A stretch of DNA of 64,000 bases, taken from Campylorhamphus procurvoides (Eukaryota > Chordata > Aves > Passeriformes > Dendrocolaptidae). The position numbers were made by a program, and so were the translations under genes. The stretch is from NCBI GenBank assembly GCA_013396655.1, contig WBMV01008396.1:372001-436000 (forward strand), in the 5' to 3' direction. The notes under the pieces were generated by a model. It had not been told where the DNA came from. It made no database searches and saw nothing but the letters and a program-made list of their open reading frames with translations. Positions 27,601-40,544 of the stretch are shown piece by piece; the first letter of the stretch is position 1, and every line of letters begins with the position of its first letter.

Positions 27601-30600
27601 AGAAAAAAAGATTCATCCATGTCCTCTCATATTAGACTAAGAATGCTGAAGATTTCAGCTTTGAGTGCTTAAAGTTTTTTCCTTAACTTAAATAAGCTGA
27701 CATTTAACTTTTCAGTATAATTAAATAAGGTTATTTTTTCCCATTACTAGTGTGCATTTACTACCAAAAATAAGATCCTAATAAAGTCCAGGTTGCAAAT
27801 GACTTAGCAACAAAATTTAGAGCTAGCATGCAATCTCTTTTCTTTGCTTTGGTAGGTTGTTGATGGAAAGAAGCAGAAATGCACAAAAAAAAAAAAAAAG
27901 GTAAGATATTATTTAACAGATTTTTATGATGCTTTTGGCTATGTTTATTGAAATAAAAAAATATTTGATCTGGGCTAATGGATAACAAGAATGCCTCAGC
28001 TTCATTTTAAAGCCAAAGGAAAAATCATTTTCTCTTTTTGCCAAATGTATCTCTAAGCACTGAAGGTAGAAGCAACTTGCTTGTAAACATCATTACACAT
28101 GATGAAAGACCAATCACAACAGATATCATGTGTTAATGTCAAAGTGCTCAGTTGTGCCCCTTGTGAACTTTGGAGGCACAGAAGTTGAAGCACTGCAGAG
28201 TACTCAGCAAATCAGATGCCATTCTGGCACCAAATACCTAAACTGTCAGTGCAAGCTTTGATTCAGTGTATACTCAAGTGCATTTATTTTTTTATTAGTG
28301 TGAACAGAGCCCAAAGATGGGGAATAATTCATTTCAAACCCATGTTGCCTTTCAATGAAAGGTGCTTTTAGATAATTAATGCTAACTCCTCCTTCACATT
28401 GCCAATAAATACCATTTACCCTAAGTATTAATTGAGCAGACTAGGAGTATAACTTCAATTAAGTAGTATTTTAATTTAGAGATCAGTGAGGGGAGAAAAG
28501 TGCTTGAATATTTTATAAGAAATAATATATCCATCTCTCAAACTAGAGATATTCTTAGAGAAAGATATATGATTAAAAAGTTGAGCTCTTTTTTTTAAAA
28601 GAAAAAATCCCTATATGTTCAGTCTCAATCACACAAAATCTCTAATTCATCTTCCTGAAAACAAAATGTCTCAAAAGTTTGCAAAGTGAATGAACAAAAT
28701 CATCCCTCAGTGAATATTTGCCTCCAACTACTCCATCCTCACTAACACTTGCTTCTTTTTACAGCTTGCTTAGAAAAGCATTCAACTGCTATCAGCAACT
28801 GTAAGCTCTTATGCTGACAAATACTATCTATGATTCACTGACTCTCCAGTTCTGCCATTCCCCGTAGGACAATCTCTCTAAAGAGCATGAACTTGACTGA
28901 TGTATTGAAACCCAGTTATTCTGCAGCAGTTCCTGTGGATCAGCGTTGAAAAGTTGTTTATACTATTCAGAAAAAAAAAAAATAAATATCCAAGCCAGTC
29001 CCAAAAGAAGGAACTTTCTCAACAAAAGGTTTTAAATATTTATGCTCTAGAGAAACGATAACAAGCTGTTCGTTTCCTATGAACATGCTCCAAAAGCAGC
29101 ATTTACACATCTACAAATATCACCCAGGGAGCCAGTTCTTGTCCCAGAGTCATTGCACTGGAACTGCTTTCTTCAGAGAGAGAAGAAATTGCAGCATTCC
29201 AGTCTAAAAACTAATAAAATCCTGATTACTTTTACAAGTCCCCAGATGCATAGCTATGCAACTTTTTAACTGTTTTTAAAGTGACTCTTTCAGAGCTGGA
29301 TTCATGAAAGTCATCATATTCTAATTTTCTGAAAGCTTGATAGAACCAATATTCTGAGTATAGATAAAATGTAATGAAGCACTTTCTTTCCCATAGGAAA
29401 GACTTCCACTCATATTCTTTGATGCCAACTAACCTTCACATCTGCTGTTTCTCTATTGATTGCTACAACTTGGCACTTTTGTAGAGTGTCTGATGAGGCA
29501 ATTCTATTCAATGACACCACTTCCTCTTTAACAAAAGAAGTTCAGTAAAATAACAGTGTGTTTCCTATACCTTCAGGGGAAGTGCTGTTTGCAAATTATG
29601 CATGCAAACATGTAGTCATCATTTATATGTGAGAAGAAGAGCGTTTGTTTCTTTTATACTGAACTATTGTCTATGTAAAATTATACAAAGTAGATTGGGG
29701 TTTGATTTTTTTAAGCAAATGAGTCATTCCAGGTCCCACTTAAAAAACTCCATCTCAAAATACATCATGTTCACTATGGAAATAAGGTTGAAATTAGTCA
29801 TCACTTAAAACATGTTCCAAATATATATTTACAAATTGGTAATGTGCATTAGGAAAAAAATCATAAGAAAGTGTGTGTTTATTTTTCTGTTCTTGAATAC
29901 AAACACATCAGATTCTATTTTCAAGTGAAATTAAATAATTTCCTTTTGACACACCAATGGAATATTTAATTTAAATTTAAAATGGTAAGCAATATCAATT
30001 ACCTCATAGTCATTGTTATAATGCTGCAGAAACCAGCAGCATAACAAAGGAAAAAGACCACATGCTTAACTTTAAGATCAAACATAATGTTTAGGTTTCA
30101 AACAGATTGAAACTATTAAGTGATTGGTGTTTTATTTGCATTTTATTTTGACTTTCCTCTGACCTCTGGACTCTATTTTTTTTCTATATCTTTAAGCTTA
30201 GATTCACAAAGCCATTGAAATACCTGATACCTACTGAAATCAATGGGAGCTTATTTATAAAGACAGAAGAAATAAGGATTTAAGTCTACCTTAGGATTTT
30301 TGTGTTGTACAAATAACAGGTTATTCCCACTACAGTTAATTTATTCTAAGTTAAACCAGTAAAACTAAGAAAAAAAGTTATTTGGGAGCAGGACAGAAAA
30401 GAAAAATAAATAATAGTTTAGGAGATATCAAATACATACCAAAGACTGTTCCTAATAGTGTGTTTGTGCATGACCACCTACTTTTGATGGAGAAGAAAGT
30501 TAAGACTGCTGACCTTGATCTTAAAAACCATCCTGTCCTGTTTTACCTACTACTGAAAATATAGCCTGAATATGTAGAAGACAGAGACAGATAATACATT

Positions 30601-30714
30601 TGGAAAACTATATGTGAAACACTATCCAAAGATTTTAATGCATATTTTAATTTAATCTCTAAACAATCCACTTCAAAATTCTTACTTCAAAATCAGGGGT
30701 CAGAAAGCATGATT

Positions 30715-30916
30715 TCTTAACAATTATTTTTAAGGCAGCTTTCAGACACTGGAACAGGGTTCCTGAAGAGGTGATCAATGTTTAAGGCCTGTCAGTGTTT
30801 TAAAAGCCCTCGGACAATGCTCTTAATAATTTAACTTTTGGTGAGCTCCGAATTGCTCAGGCAGTTGGACTAGATGATTGTTCTAGGTCCCTTCCATCCA
30901 AGATATTCTATTCTAG
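30715..30916 (+). mobile_element. CR1 LINE, 3' end fragment
   Basis: AGACACTGGAACAGGGTTCC, GAAGAGGTGATCAATG, GGCAGTTGGACTAGATGATTG and TAGGTCCCTTCCATCCAAG correspond in order to the last ~200 bases of CR1, ending with ATATTCTATTCTA. Antisense to GRIK2. Confidence 0.8.
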
Positions 30917-31623
30917 CTTTAATAATTTTCCTGTTTTGACTTCCAACCAAGAAGTCCAAAACTGTAGAAAAGCAAAATTTGAAAAACAGAATTAATGATT
31001 CAGAATCTGTTAGAGTGTAGTTTACTTCAGGTTTCAGCAAATTTTATTTTTCCTGTAAAAAAAGTTATTAATTTTCCTGTGTCAGGATATTAATCTCCCA
31101 TACACCAGCTGAACTGTACCCTTCAATTTTAAGTTCCCATGAAAATTCTAGCATAGAATATATCATGATTACCACATACTTCCAACAAAATATGCATTAC
31201 TAGTGCACACACCAAAAGCCTGCACCTGTCCCTCTAATTTAACACCAGGAAAAAAAAAAGACTCATAAATGTAACAAAAATGACAAGTTATGCAACACAT
31301 GACACAGCAACATCTGCCCTCCTGGTGGAGGATAAATGTTGTAAGCTTCTAATATGATTAAGCATACAAGAGCAAAGCAAAATGTTGGATAGGATTTTTT
31401 TTTTCTTTTCTTTTCTTTTTTGAAATACAGGCTTTGAAACCAGTGGTTTTCTTTTAACAATACTCATTGTGACCAGCTCAGTCTTTATAAAGAGAATATT
31501 TACAAACACAGACCAGAATTTTGGCCATATATCAACTCACAGTGTAAGACAAAATATGAACTTTTTTAATGATTTGAAAGAGATTTTTCTCTACAGTCAA
31601 TAGGTTAATTCTTGTGGCTCTGG

Positions 31624-31652
31624 AGAACACTGTCTCTCTAGGACAGTGTTCT
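31624..31652. repeat. Inverted repeat, 11-bp perfect arms, 7-nt loop
   Basis: AGAACACTGTC (31624-31634) and GACAGTGTTCT (31642-31652) are exact inverse complements around TCTCTAG. Of the hairpins listed this is the most GC-balanced, with a tight stem. Confidence 0.85.
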
Positions 31653-33234
31653 TAGGGTAGTAAGGAGGTACTACTTTCTGGTGCCTTTCAGGTTCTTTTC
31701 AGTGCCAGTAAGAGACATCTAGATGACAACTGGACAGGACAGCAGGTATCTACATTTTAGAGTGAGAAGAAACCTGCCCTAAATGTTTCAAAAACTACAT
31801 CTTAGCTAGTAAAACAAATAATTTCTGTGTGCGTATGTGTCTGTTTTGTGGCTTTGATATCAAAACACAAGATAACATTACATCTTCCTACCAAATTCTT
31901 TCAATCAACAGTTGAGATCTTTTCTTTACCAATGTACCAATTCATGAATCTTTTTCTATTACTGTCCTACTCTATGCGTTTTGGGAAACTTCAGGAATAC
32001 AGACTATTCCTGGTTCTACTCATTGTCAGTTTAGAAATGCCACACTCTGCTTTAAAATTCTTACATCCAAAAGGAATAATAAATTACTTTTGTTACACAT
32101 TTTACCTATAAATTGAAACTAGCCACAGTAGCTGTTGATAATATTATTAAAAAGGGTTTGTGTAGTGCAATATAGTGAAAAAAAATAAAAATTAAAAATT
32201 TGAACTACAATTACATCCTAACATCCTAACAGGAGGTTTTTAATTTCTTGATTCCATCACTACTGAAAGAAAAAAATCTCAAATCACAAGTCACTACCGC
32301 TGTAACATTTGTCAACGCTGGTGGATTTGTTGTTAGATTTATTCCACTAAAAGTTAGAGATTCAATTTACCAAAGTAATTTTACATTCTTGAAAGGAAAA
32401 TTGAAGACCTACAGATTAAGATCAAGAGTCTCAAGGGGTTTTATGTGTTAATAAATTTATTTGTATTATTTAGAAGTCAAGGTCTATCTTGGAAATAAAT
32501 CCAGAAATTCATTATTAGCTGAATAAAAATGTAAAAAATAAGGGTCTCAATGCTTCTTTGAAATGACCTTCATGGTTCTCTTCAATCTTCCTTTTGTCTT
32601 TTAGGATCTGATTTGAAAAGCCAAATCTTCGTTATGAACAAGCTGTGACTGGAATAGGAAGCCATAGCTGAAAGAGGAAGCTATAACTGAAAATTCAGTG
32701 TTTCCTCTGCTAACTTCTGATTTTAGAGGTAGCCCAACCCCTGACTAGAATATCATTGTTGGATTGCACGTCAGTAATGAACTATGATAAACATTTCTGC
32801 TCTTCAAGGAACAAAAAACTTCATCAGAAATACTAGGTGCAATCATTAAATAAATTAAGCAACCAAACTGGTTTTATTCAAGTAAGTTTCTTAACAATTC
32901 AACCTGAATAAAAAAAAAAACAAACACTTGAAGGATAACTATCTGGATGGGCTTAGATAGAAGTACTAGAATCAAAGAAACTAGCTTCAAAGCTTCTTTG
33001 TCAGATACAGTAAAAGGCTGAAAGAAGAGCTAGACCGCATTCCCAACGTATCCCAGAAAATTTTTGGTGTTACTATTCCTTCTTTATAGAAAATTCCTTT
33101 AGGGATGCCTCTTCCTTTTTCAGAAGTTGGAAATACATGAAAGAGTACAGGAAACTTCTATCAGAAATATCATATGAAAATTTCTAAAGAGTTTTGGAAG
33201 AATCCTGTAAGTGAAGGAAGGTATGACTTTTACT

Positions 33235-33260
33235 AAAAAAAAAAAAAAAAAAAAAAAAAA
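33235..33260 (+). repeat. Poly-A run (26 A)
   Basis: An uninterrupted run of 26 A, the longest in the window. It could be a microsatellite or the tail of a retroposed sequence on the plus strand; the upstream sequence is not recognised. Confidence 0.9.
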
Positions 33261-33929
33261 GGCAGAGAAGCAGAAGACAGTGAGAGCAACAAAAGAGAAA
33301 CAGAACTGTTCCTATCTTGCCATGGGCCTGAAGCACAAGAAAGTATGAGTTCTTCAAAGAAAGACTAAGAAAGTCAAATATTCAAGGGCCTCCAGGATAT
33401 TTGCTGTAGGATATTTTTTATAGCTTGTTGAAGGGGATCTGATTTCAGTTCTCAAATGCAGACACACTACTTAAATACAAATATTTTAAGGTAAATTATA
33501 TCTTTTGTTAATAAACAATAGTTTACTTATAGTGTGTATTAATATAACAAAGCTCTCATGTTTCATTCAAAACACGATAATTCACATGATAATTTATCCG
33601 GATTTTGCAAATTACATTTCAATATCTATTTTGAGAACTTGGGTCAAATTCAGTATCAAAGAATATCTTATTTATTATCAAACCGTTATTATGAGTGACT
33701 GTCTTAGCTTTTAAGGTGTGGAAAAAAAATAACCTCCCATAATTTCCTATACAATAAATTGATGAGTAAATTGAAATTGCATATGTCATATCGTAACAAA
33801 TAAAAAAAACTCTAAGAAATATGTTGGTCCAACACATTCATAGGCAGTTAAGTCTCTGATCAGTAGGCTAGTGTAATCATAAAGAACTGACTGCTCATGG
33901 CTTGGAAGGGTGTACTCTTTGTTGGATAA

Positions 33930-34540
33930 AAAACTAGTTGGACAGCCAAGCCCAAACAATGATGATGAATGGAGTTATATCCATGGCAGTTGGTCACAGC
34001 TGGAATTTCCCAGAGCTCAGTGTTGGGCCCAGTCCTGTTTAATGTCTTTATCGATTGTCTGGATGAGGGGATCCAGTGTAGCCTCGGTCAGTTTGCAGAG
34101 ACACCTGGCTGGGGGGGAGTGTTGATCTGCTGGAGGGTAGTAAGGGTCTGCAGAGGGATCTGGACAGGCAGAATCGATGGGCCCATTGTATGAGGTTCAA
34201 CAAGGCCAATTCCTGGGTCCTGCACTTGGGTCACAACAACCCCAAGCAACACTACAGGCTTGGGGAAAACATCTACTCTTCTGAAAACAAACAGTGTGGG
34301 CAGCAGGACCAGGGCAGTGGTTGTCCATCTGTACTTGGCCCTGGAGAGGCTGCACCTCAAATCCCATGTCAAGTTTTGAGTCTCTCACTCCAAGAAAGAC
34401 ACTGAGGTGCTGGAGCATTCAGATGTGGTGCTTAAGAACATGGTTTAATGGTGGACTTGGCAATATTAGGTTAATGGTTGGACTCAATCTTAGAGCTCTT
34501 TTCCAATCTAAATGACTTTGTGAGTCTGTGATTCTAAAGC
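33930..34540 (+). mobile_element. CR1 LINE fragment with internal deletion
   Basis: It contains RT code (SSVLGPVLFNVFIDCLDEGIQ at about 34010-34080), a decayed active-site region ([10 protein letters not shown]) and the downstream [18 protein letters not shown] section (about 34215-34260). It ends with GGTTGGACTCAATCTTAGAG, ...CTTTGTGAGTCTGTGATTCT. Sequence between the ORF2 C-terminus and the 3' end is missing. Seven short open frames over this span on both strands are all explained by it. Confidence 0.9.
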
Positions 34541-36058
34541 ATGTTGTAGTATATTTTTTATAAATCAATAAACCATATTGTGCAGATTAAGGGTCTTGGA
34601 TACATTAAATACAAGTTCAAATAATGCATGGATACTGAAAACCCCTTAAAAGGCACCCATATCCAAATAAGTTTATATAATTATTACCACAGGTGCATTG
34701 CAAAAAGAATGGTTTAAGCAATCTCAGTGAGCATTCTGTTTGGAGAAATTAAAAAATCTCATGAGGAAATTCATCAGTATGATAAGACTTCATGGTGGTG
34801 CCTGGGGCAATTCTGGCACTGAAAATATTTCTCTACACAAGCAATGCTAATGTAGTTGGACAACACCTCAGTACTATAATATATAAACTGACAAGGCAGA
34901 ACCAAGAGTTCACCTCTGCTAATGAATAGAGGCTTTCAGGCTGCTTTAGTGGGCAGGAACTCAATACTGAGGGTTGCTCATATGGCAGGATCTCACAAAA
35001 ACTGGTTGAACCAACAGACAGCTCACTCTGGAGAATTGTTTCTGAATCACATTTCCAGAATGACTCATAGATCAAATTTGCAAACTTTATGTGGCTACTT
35101 GGTGATAGATCTATTTGCTTTGAAGAGCAAGACAATTTTTTTTCAGACTCTGATAGTTAAAAACGTTCAGATGTACTCTAAATTTCCTAAACAAATCCTA
35201 AGTCTGAATTACGTCTTTCATACAGAATGCTGTTTGCAGTTGAAGGCTTCTCTGTGATCTAATTCAGTTCCCTTTCTCACCTTGCTCAAGATCTAAAGAG
35301 AGACATAAAGAGAAAAACTGAAGAGAGAAAAGGTAAGTGTTCTCACCCTGTCTTCTGGGGAAAAGCAGCAGGAGGAGAGAAAGGTGATAAAACTAGATAG
35401 CAATTAGGTTATGTATTTCTGAGGAAAAAGCCTTGCAGCCCAAAATATGATCAGAACCCAGACTTCAGTAATTCCCATACAACTGATCCTGTCAGCAGTG
35501 TCATTATAGGCCCTGAAGAAGCCAGAAAGTGAAGGGCCTCAGGTGAGAGAAAGGAAGCAAAAAAAAAAAAGCAAAACCTACATTAGTACATAAATAAAAC
35601 ATAGGTTCTGGAAGTATCAGCAATTTCAACTTGTTCTTTTCTTGTTGTCACACTTTCAAATGTCTAAACAATATAATTCAATGCCCAAAGAGTATGTATT
35701 CCCAGTAACCTTCACATTTAGCAGGATCAACCTGCCATGTAATGAGACACTCTATTCATGAGTTCTAACATTTTAGCAGCCAGAGAAGCTTCCTTCACAA
35801 CTGAAAAGTAAAAATGCAAGAACAAAAAAAGATTCATTTTCAACTGACCTAGAGAGCTGTCTTGATTCTTACCACAGTCTATGACAGGTAGAGCCAACAG
35901 AGCTTAATACTGAAGGCAGGAGAAGAGGTTGGACTACCTCTTGGTTAGTCTGCTTTAAGCTGATTGCAAAACAACACAAGAAAGTTATTGAGAGAAGCAA
36001 TTTGAAGTGATTAGGAGTGATTAAACTCCATCTGACTTCAATCAAAAGCAACTGTTAT
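34541..36058. other. AT-rich intron sequence, nothing recognised
   Basis: Overlapping small frames at 34833-35257 on both strands show no domain. Confidence 0.5.
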
Positions 36059-36361
36059 CCTGGGATACATTAGGAAGAGCACTGCCAGAAGCTCAAGACA
36101 GGTGATCCTGCCTCTTTACTCAGCCCTAGTGAGGTTATACTTATAGTGCTATAGCCCGTTCTGTGCTCTTCAGTACAAAAGAGACAAGAAACTCCTGGAG
36201 CGGGTCCAGAGGAGGGCTATGCCTGTGGGGATGCTCAAGAACTGTCTGGACAAAACTCTGTGCAATGTACTCTGGGATGACCCTGTCTGAGCAAGGAGGT
36301 TGGACCAGATGACCCTCTGTGGTCCCTTCTAACCTTACCCATTTTGTGATTCTGTGATTCT
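36059..36361 (+). mobile_element. CR1 LINE, 3' fragment with internal deletion
   Basis: It begins with GGGATACATTAGGAAGAGCA and GATCCTGCCTCTTTACTCAG, passes CTCCTGGAGCGGGTCCAGAG, then jumps to GATGCTCAAGAACTGTCTGG. It ends with GAGGTTGGACCAGATGACCC, CATTTTGTGATTCTGTGATTC. Several hundred bases of the consensus between GTCCAGAGGAGGGCTATG and the 3' end are absent. It is among the better preserved CR1 3' ends here. Confidence 0.9.
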
Positions 36362-37967
36362 TGTCTTCAGTGCTATCACTATATATTCTCCAAAAGAGAG
36401 GCACAATGGGTTTCTCTTAACCACAAAATGATTTTTCAGATATCTATATTATTGCATACTTCTTCATCTGCTACATTTGATAGAAATTCTTGTTGCTTGC
36501 TTGTCCACACAATTTAGGACTCAAATAGTGGTTTGGATAATATTTGCATATGAAATTTGATTTTCTAAGGACAAATGTGAAGTTAATTAATTATTTTTTC
36601 ACCATCTCTGGTCTCTGATTTCTTGTATACTGTATTTCTATCCAAGTGGAAATTAGATCTTACTATATTTTATAATACCTTAAACACTCAGAAAGAATGA
36701 TTTTATTCAGACAAACTCCATCATGTATCTACTGTATGGATCGTTAATGAATGTGCACTAATTAATACATTTTGGTGTTGGGTGCAATTTTGAAAAATAA
36801 TGCAGATGTCAGTTTCTTACTGGTATGTTTATTTTAGCTCTACATTATATTCACATTCTAAAATACTTATGGAACAAGGAAGTCTCTTTGACTTCCTTTG
36901 AAAAATAACTAGTGGGGAGAGAATTCACATGTTAACAATTTGGCTTAATATTTTAATTATTGTGAATGTCTACTCTTGATTTCATGAGGGTTTTTTTGTT
37001 TTTGCTTTTTGAGAGGACACCAAAAAGCATTTATATGTGTTTCGTCCATTTCTAAGAGCTGTAGCCTGAGACAGATGTAAATAAAAAATCACTCCTGTGG
37101 TTTTGGAGTATAAGCAAATGTTGTCCAACAGCTTATTAAGAGTGCTTACTATCTAGATATATGGCATAATGAAGTATAAATATGTGTAGAAATGACAAGT
37201 TTGCTAGTAATTGTGTTCATCTTTTTCAGTCCTTACTCTAGGAATAAGGGGAAAGGGTATATGGATCAAGGAACAGGGAAAGAAGAAAGGGAAAAGGCAT
37301 GGACATGGACAAAGGCAAGGATGGAAAGGTTTCTATCATGTTCCAACTCTTTTTAGAGTCACACCTCAGCACTGAGATGAAACAAGAAGCCAAACACATG
37401 CTCTTATTTACTGCAGGAACAGTGATGGCTCTGAGAAGAGGGAAGGGTCAAGGCAGCATAAGACCATCCCTGTATCTAGACAATTATTTAGAATGAAGCT
37501 CTTTGTGTGAATTTGTTCTGCTTTCTGCCTTCAGATTTAAAAGAAAGACTGTTCACCTCTAAGAACTTAATGGTACCAAACTTATTGTCATTTCTTCTGT
37601 TTAGAATTCAAATGCAATGCTCTTTTCTTTATAGTCTGTGTTAATACTTCATATAACCTACTTACCTGAGCTTAACTTTCTTGATCTTTTATGTAAATAA
37701 ATAGAACTCAGTGAGGCAGAGATATTTTGAGATACAGGACAAAGCCAATATCTCATTCTCACAGGCTCTGCTATTGCAGATTCAGTTCTTATAAGTGCAC
37801 GGAATGACCACAGACCTTGCTTTACAGATTTGCAACTATGTCTGCATTTTTTATACATTAAAAGAAGCAGTGTTTAACTGAGTTGTGTTCCTGCAAAGCG
37901 GGAAAAATTATGTGTTTCAATGTATATTTTTCTAGCAGTCATGCCCAAACCAGCATGATCAAAAACA

Positions 37968-38011
37968 AATTTACATGGTATTTATATTCAATTTACATGG
38001 TGTTTATATTC
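37968..38011. repeat. Tandem 22-bp duplication, one mismatch
   Basis: AATTTACATGGT[A/G]TTTATATTC occurs twice without spacer (37968-37989 and 37990-38011). This is a small recent tandem duplication. Confidence 0.85.
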
Positions 38012-39344
38012 CATTATAGTTAAAAGTACTAGATCTGTTTTCATGCAAGAACAAGTCTGTATCTGTTACAATTCACCTATAAAGTGAAATAATGTTAAAT
38101 AAAACAGAATGTGTATCTGTGGTATCTGCTATCAATTATTTTTTAAACACTATCAAGCTTAGTACATGGAGGCTGGGACTAAAGAAATCTTTTTGTGTTA
38201 GTCACTGTCAGTCACTGGATATTTGAGAAGCTCATAAGTGGTGTTTCCCTCATCTTTCACTTGCAACAATTCCACCATATAATAAATACACACCTCTAAA
38301 CTTCATGATTTAATAAAACATCAAAAAATTGAAGCATTCAATTAAAGGTTGTCTGTGTATATGTGCCCATATGCTAATACTTGCATACTTACTTGTTAAA
38401 CAAATAAATAACATTTTTCTATATCAGTGCTCAAGCCCAGCTTTGAAAAACCCACTGAAGCTAGACTGGCTTTGTGCATGTCAGTGCCAACCTCATTCAT
38501 GATTGCTGTTCTTTCACTTATGTCAGGGGATCTGTCACTTGCACTCTAGTCGCAAGTAGCGGGAAAATTCCCCTACAACTCCTTGCTTCATCTTTAATAG
38601 ACTGTTTCTGAGACTTTATAATGTATAAGTAGAGCTTAATGCTATTTCCTTTATCAACAGGCCACGAAAGTGAAAGAGGAAGATAGACACTAAGTGCTGA
38701 ATTGTTGCTTCCCAAAATTTCCTCAGAGAAGTGGCAACAAAATGGCTTGGGTAAAAAGTGAGGGGTAGGGGGAAAGGACAATGATTAAAAAGGATTCCCA
38801 GCATAGATTTTTATGGGGAGGAAAAAATGAAATTTATTGTAGAAAAGTAGAGCTGAAGAATGAAAATGAGTTCTGAAGAAGAAAAGGAAAGAAACTGGCA
38901 AATGTAAGTGATAAGTAGAATAGTCAGTCTATCACATAATTCAAAGGTGTATGTCAGTTTTCCTGAATTAGTGCCCTGTCTTTCACCAGAATTAATTCCC
39001 TATCTACCTTTCACCAAGTGATCTTGCAAAAGATGGGTTCCCTTTTAGTGCTTCAGCTTCCTTATCAGCAAAACAAGGATATAAAATACACATTTTTCAG
39101 AGAGCTGCGAACATCTTTATTTTGTGATACAGAAATAATGACACTAATTTACTGCTATTAGAGTATGAAAAATTACTTTGTAATTTGTAAAAAATACACT
39201 ATTTGGTATGCAGATACCTAGTACCATAACTGAGAAGTTCCACTGTACCTGGTACTGTACAAAAACATAGAATGAAAAAATTCCTGACATGGAAAGTTAC
39301 AGGTATTAAAAATTAGGGGAAAACCAAAGGTACACAACTTCACC

Positions 39345-39413
39345 TGAAAAAAAAAAACAAAAAACCACAAGCAAAAAAAAAAACAACTAACCAAACAAAA
39401 AAAAACCAACCCT
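39345..39413. repeat. A-rich low-complexity tract
   Basis: A runs broken by C and G (CAAAAAACCACAAGC, CAACTAACCAAAC). Similar A/C tracts lie near 129-176, 25984-26050 and 50038-50075. Confidence 0.85.
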
Positions 39414-40544
39414 TTAAGATTGTAGACTGCATAGAAGCATATACACTGAAGCAATTTTTTTCTGTGTAATGATGAAGAGCTGTGGCACAAATAGAAGAAA
39501 GGTAGAAGTAACATTGCTCTTCCAGTTTCAGAACTGTCATTCAGCAAAAAAAAAAAAAGCAGAGTGGGATTTTGAAAAACATAGACCACAGCAATCAGAG
39601 ACAATGAAAAAATCTGAAGTTTTTCCATTCAAGAATAGCCAGTGTGAGGTCATTGCATTTAATGACAGTAACAAATTCTTTTTATTTTATTCCAAACAAG
39701 AACAAAGAGAGGTTGCTGAAATTTGAAAGTGGTCAATATTGACACAAGCAGCCAAGAAAAAGGAAGATAATTTCATAACTAACTAAAAATACATAATTTC
39801 AGAAATAGCAAAGCATGTATCAGGAATGGAAATTACTAGCCTAACAGCAGATATGGCTTAGAATTTACTTTCACATATTTTTGCTTTTAATTCTTGGAAA
39901 ATACTAAGATTTTCTTTGTTGTTCCCAATGAAGTAGCCCACCAGACACACAAGACCTGTTACAGACTTGTAAAACTATTTCCACTGAGGAGGCAAGAGAT
40001 GAAAGACTAATAAACCCTTGAAGAAAACGTTTTCCTTTTTCACTGAAGATATTTCACAGGGATGCTTGACTCACAATGGTAACATTTTCAACATATATCC
40101 CATGTGCTCTCCAAGATTTTACCTTCAGGAGATTTTAATCTAGGAATTAGCTTCCTTGTCTGATACCCATTTAGGTTCTCTTTCACAACAGGCTCTTTTT
40201 CTGTTTTAACACCACACAGCTCTGGACAGGTTCCAAAGATTTTTTAAGGAAATAATTCAATGGACTCCTATGTAGCTAATTTATGCAGAAATTACTGTCA
40301 GTCTCATGGGTAGCTACCAAGCCTCACTGTGATTGGAACTAATAACTATTACCAAAATATGATAATTTCATTTAACATTAGGAAACCATCTGGTGCCTTT
40401 ATTTCTTGTTGTAACACAGTGCCACTGTTTTACTCAATCCACTCTCATTAAAACAAGACAAACTGGCCAAGGAAAAACATACACACAGATGATAAAATTA
40501 TTCTCTCATCTGTTTTTGTACAACCCCCACCTCCAGAACCCATA

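Larger units (their letters stand above)
12250..30714. other. Long AT-rich intron stretch without recognised genes
   Basis: In 18.5 kb I recognise no exon or transposon. It holds low-complexity tracts (CA-rich near 12909-12945, T-rich near 20357-20373 and 22260-22332, A-rich near 25984-26050) and the hairpins listed at 12884, 23428 and 24639. A region at 18694-18918 is open on both strands and slightly GC-richer, but I cannot identify it. Small frames such as 19814-20146 (-), 14241-14558 (+) and 15530-15850 (+) show no domain. Confidence 0.5.
30917..33929. other. AT-rich intron sequence with one A run and a hairpin
   Basis: No transposon or exon recognised. It holds the hairpin at 31624-31652, a 9-bp tandem (ACATCCTAACATCCTAAC, about 32213-32230) and a 26-base A run at 33235-33260. 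Confidence 0.5.
36362..40544. other. AT-rich intron sequence with a short tandem duplication and an A-rich tract
   Basis: No exon or transposon recognised. It contains the 22-bp duplication at 37968-38011 and the A-rich tract at 39345-39413, which gives spurious poly-Phe frames on the minus strand (39218-39628). Confidence 0.5.

Noticed and set aside
39218..39628. 136-codon Phe-rich minus-strand frame
   Set aside because: It is built from an A-rich low-complexity tract; no signal peptide or domain logic, no splice context.
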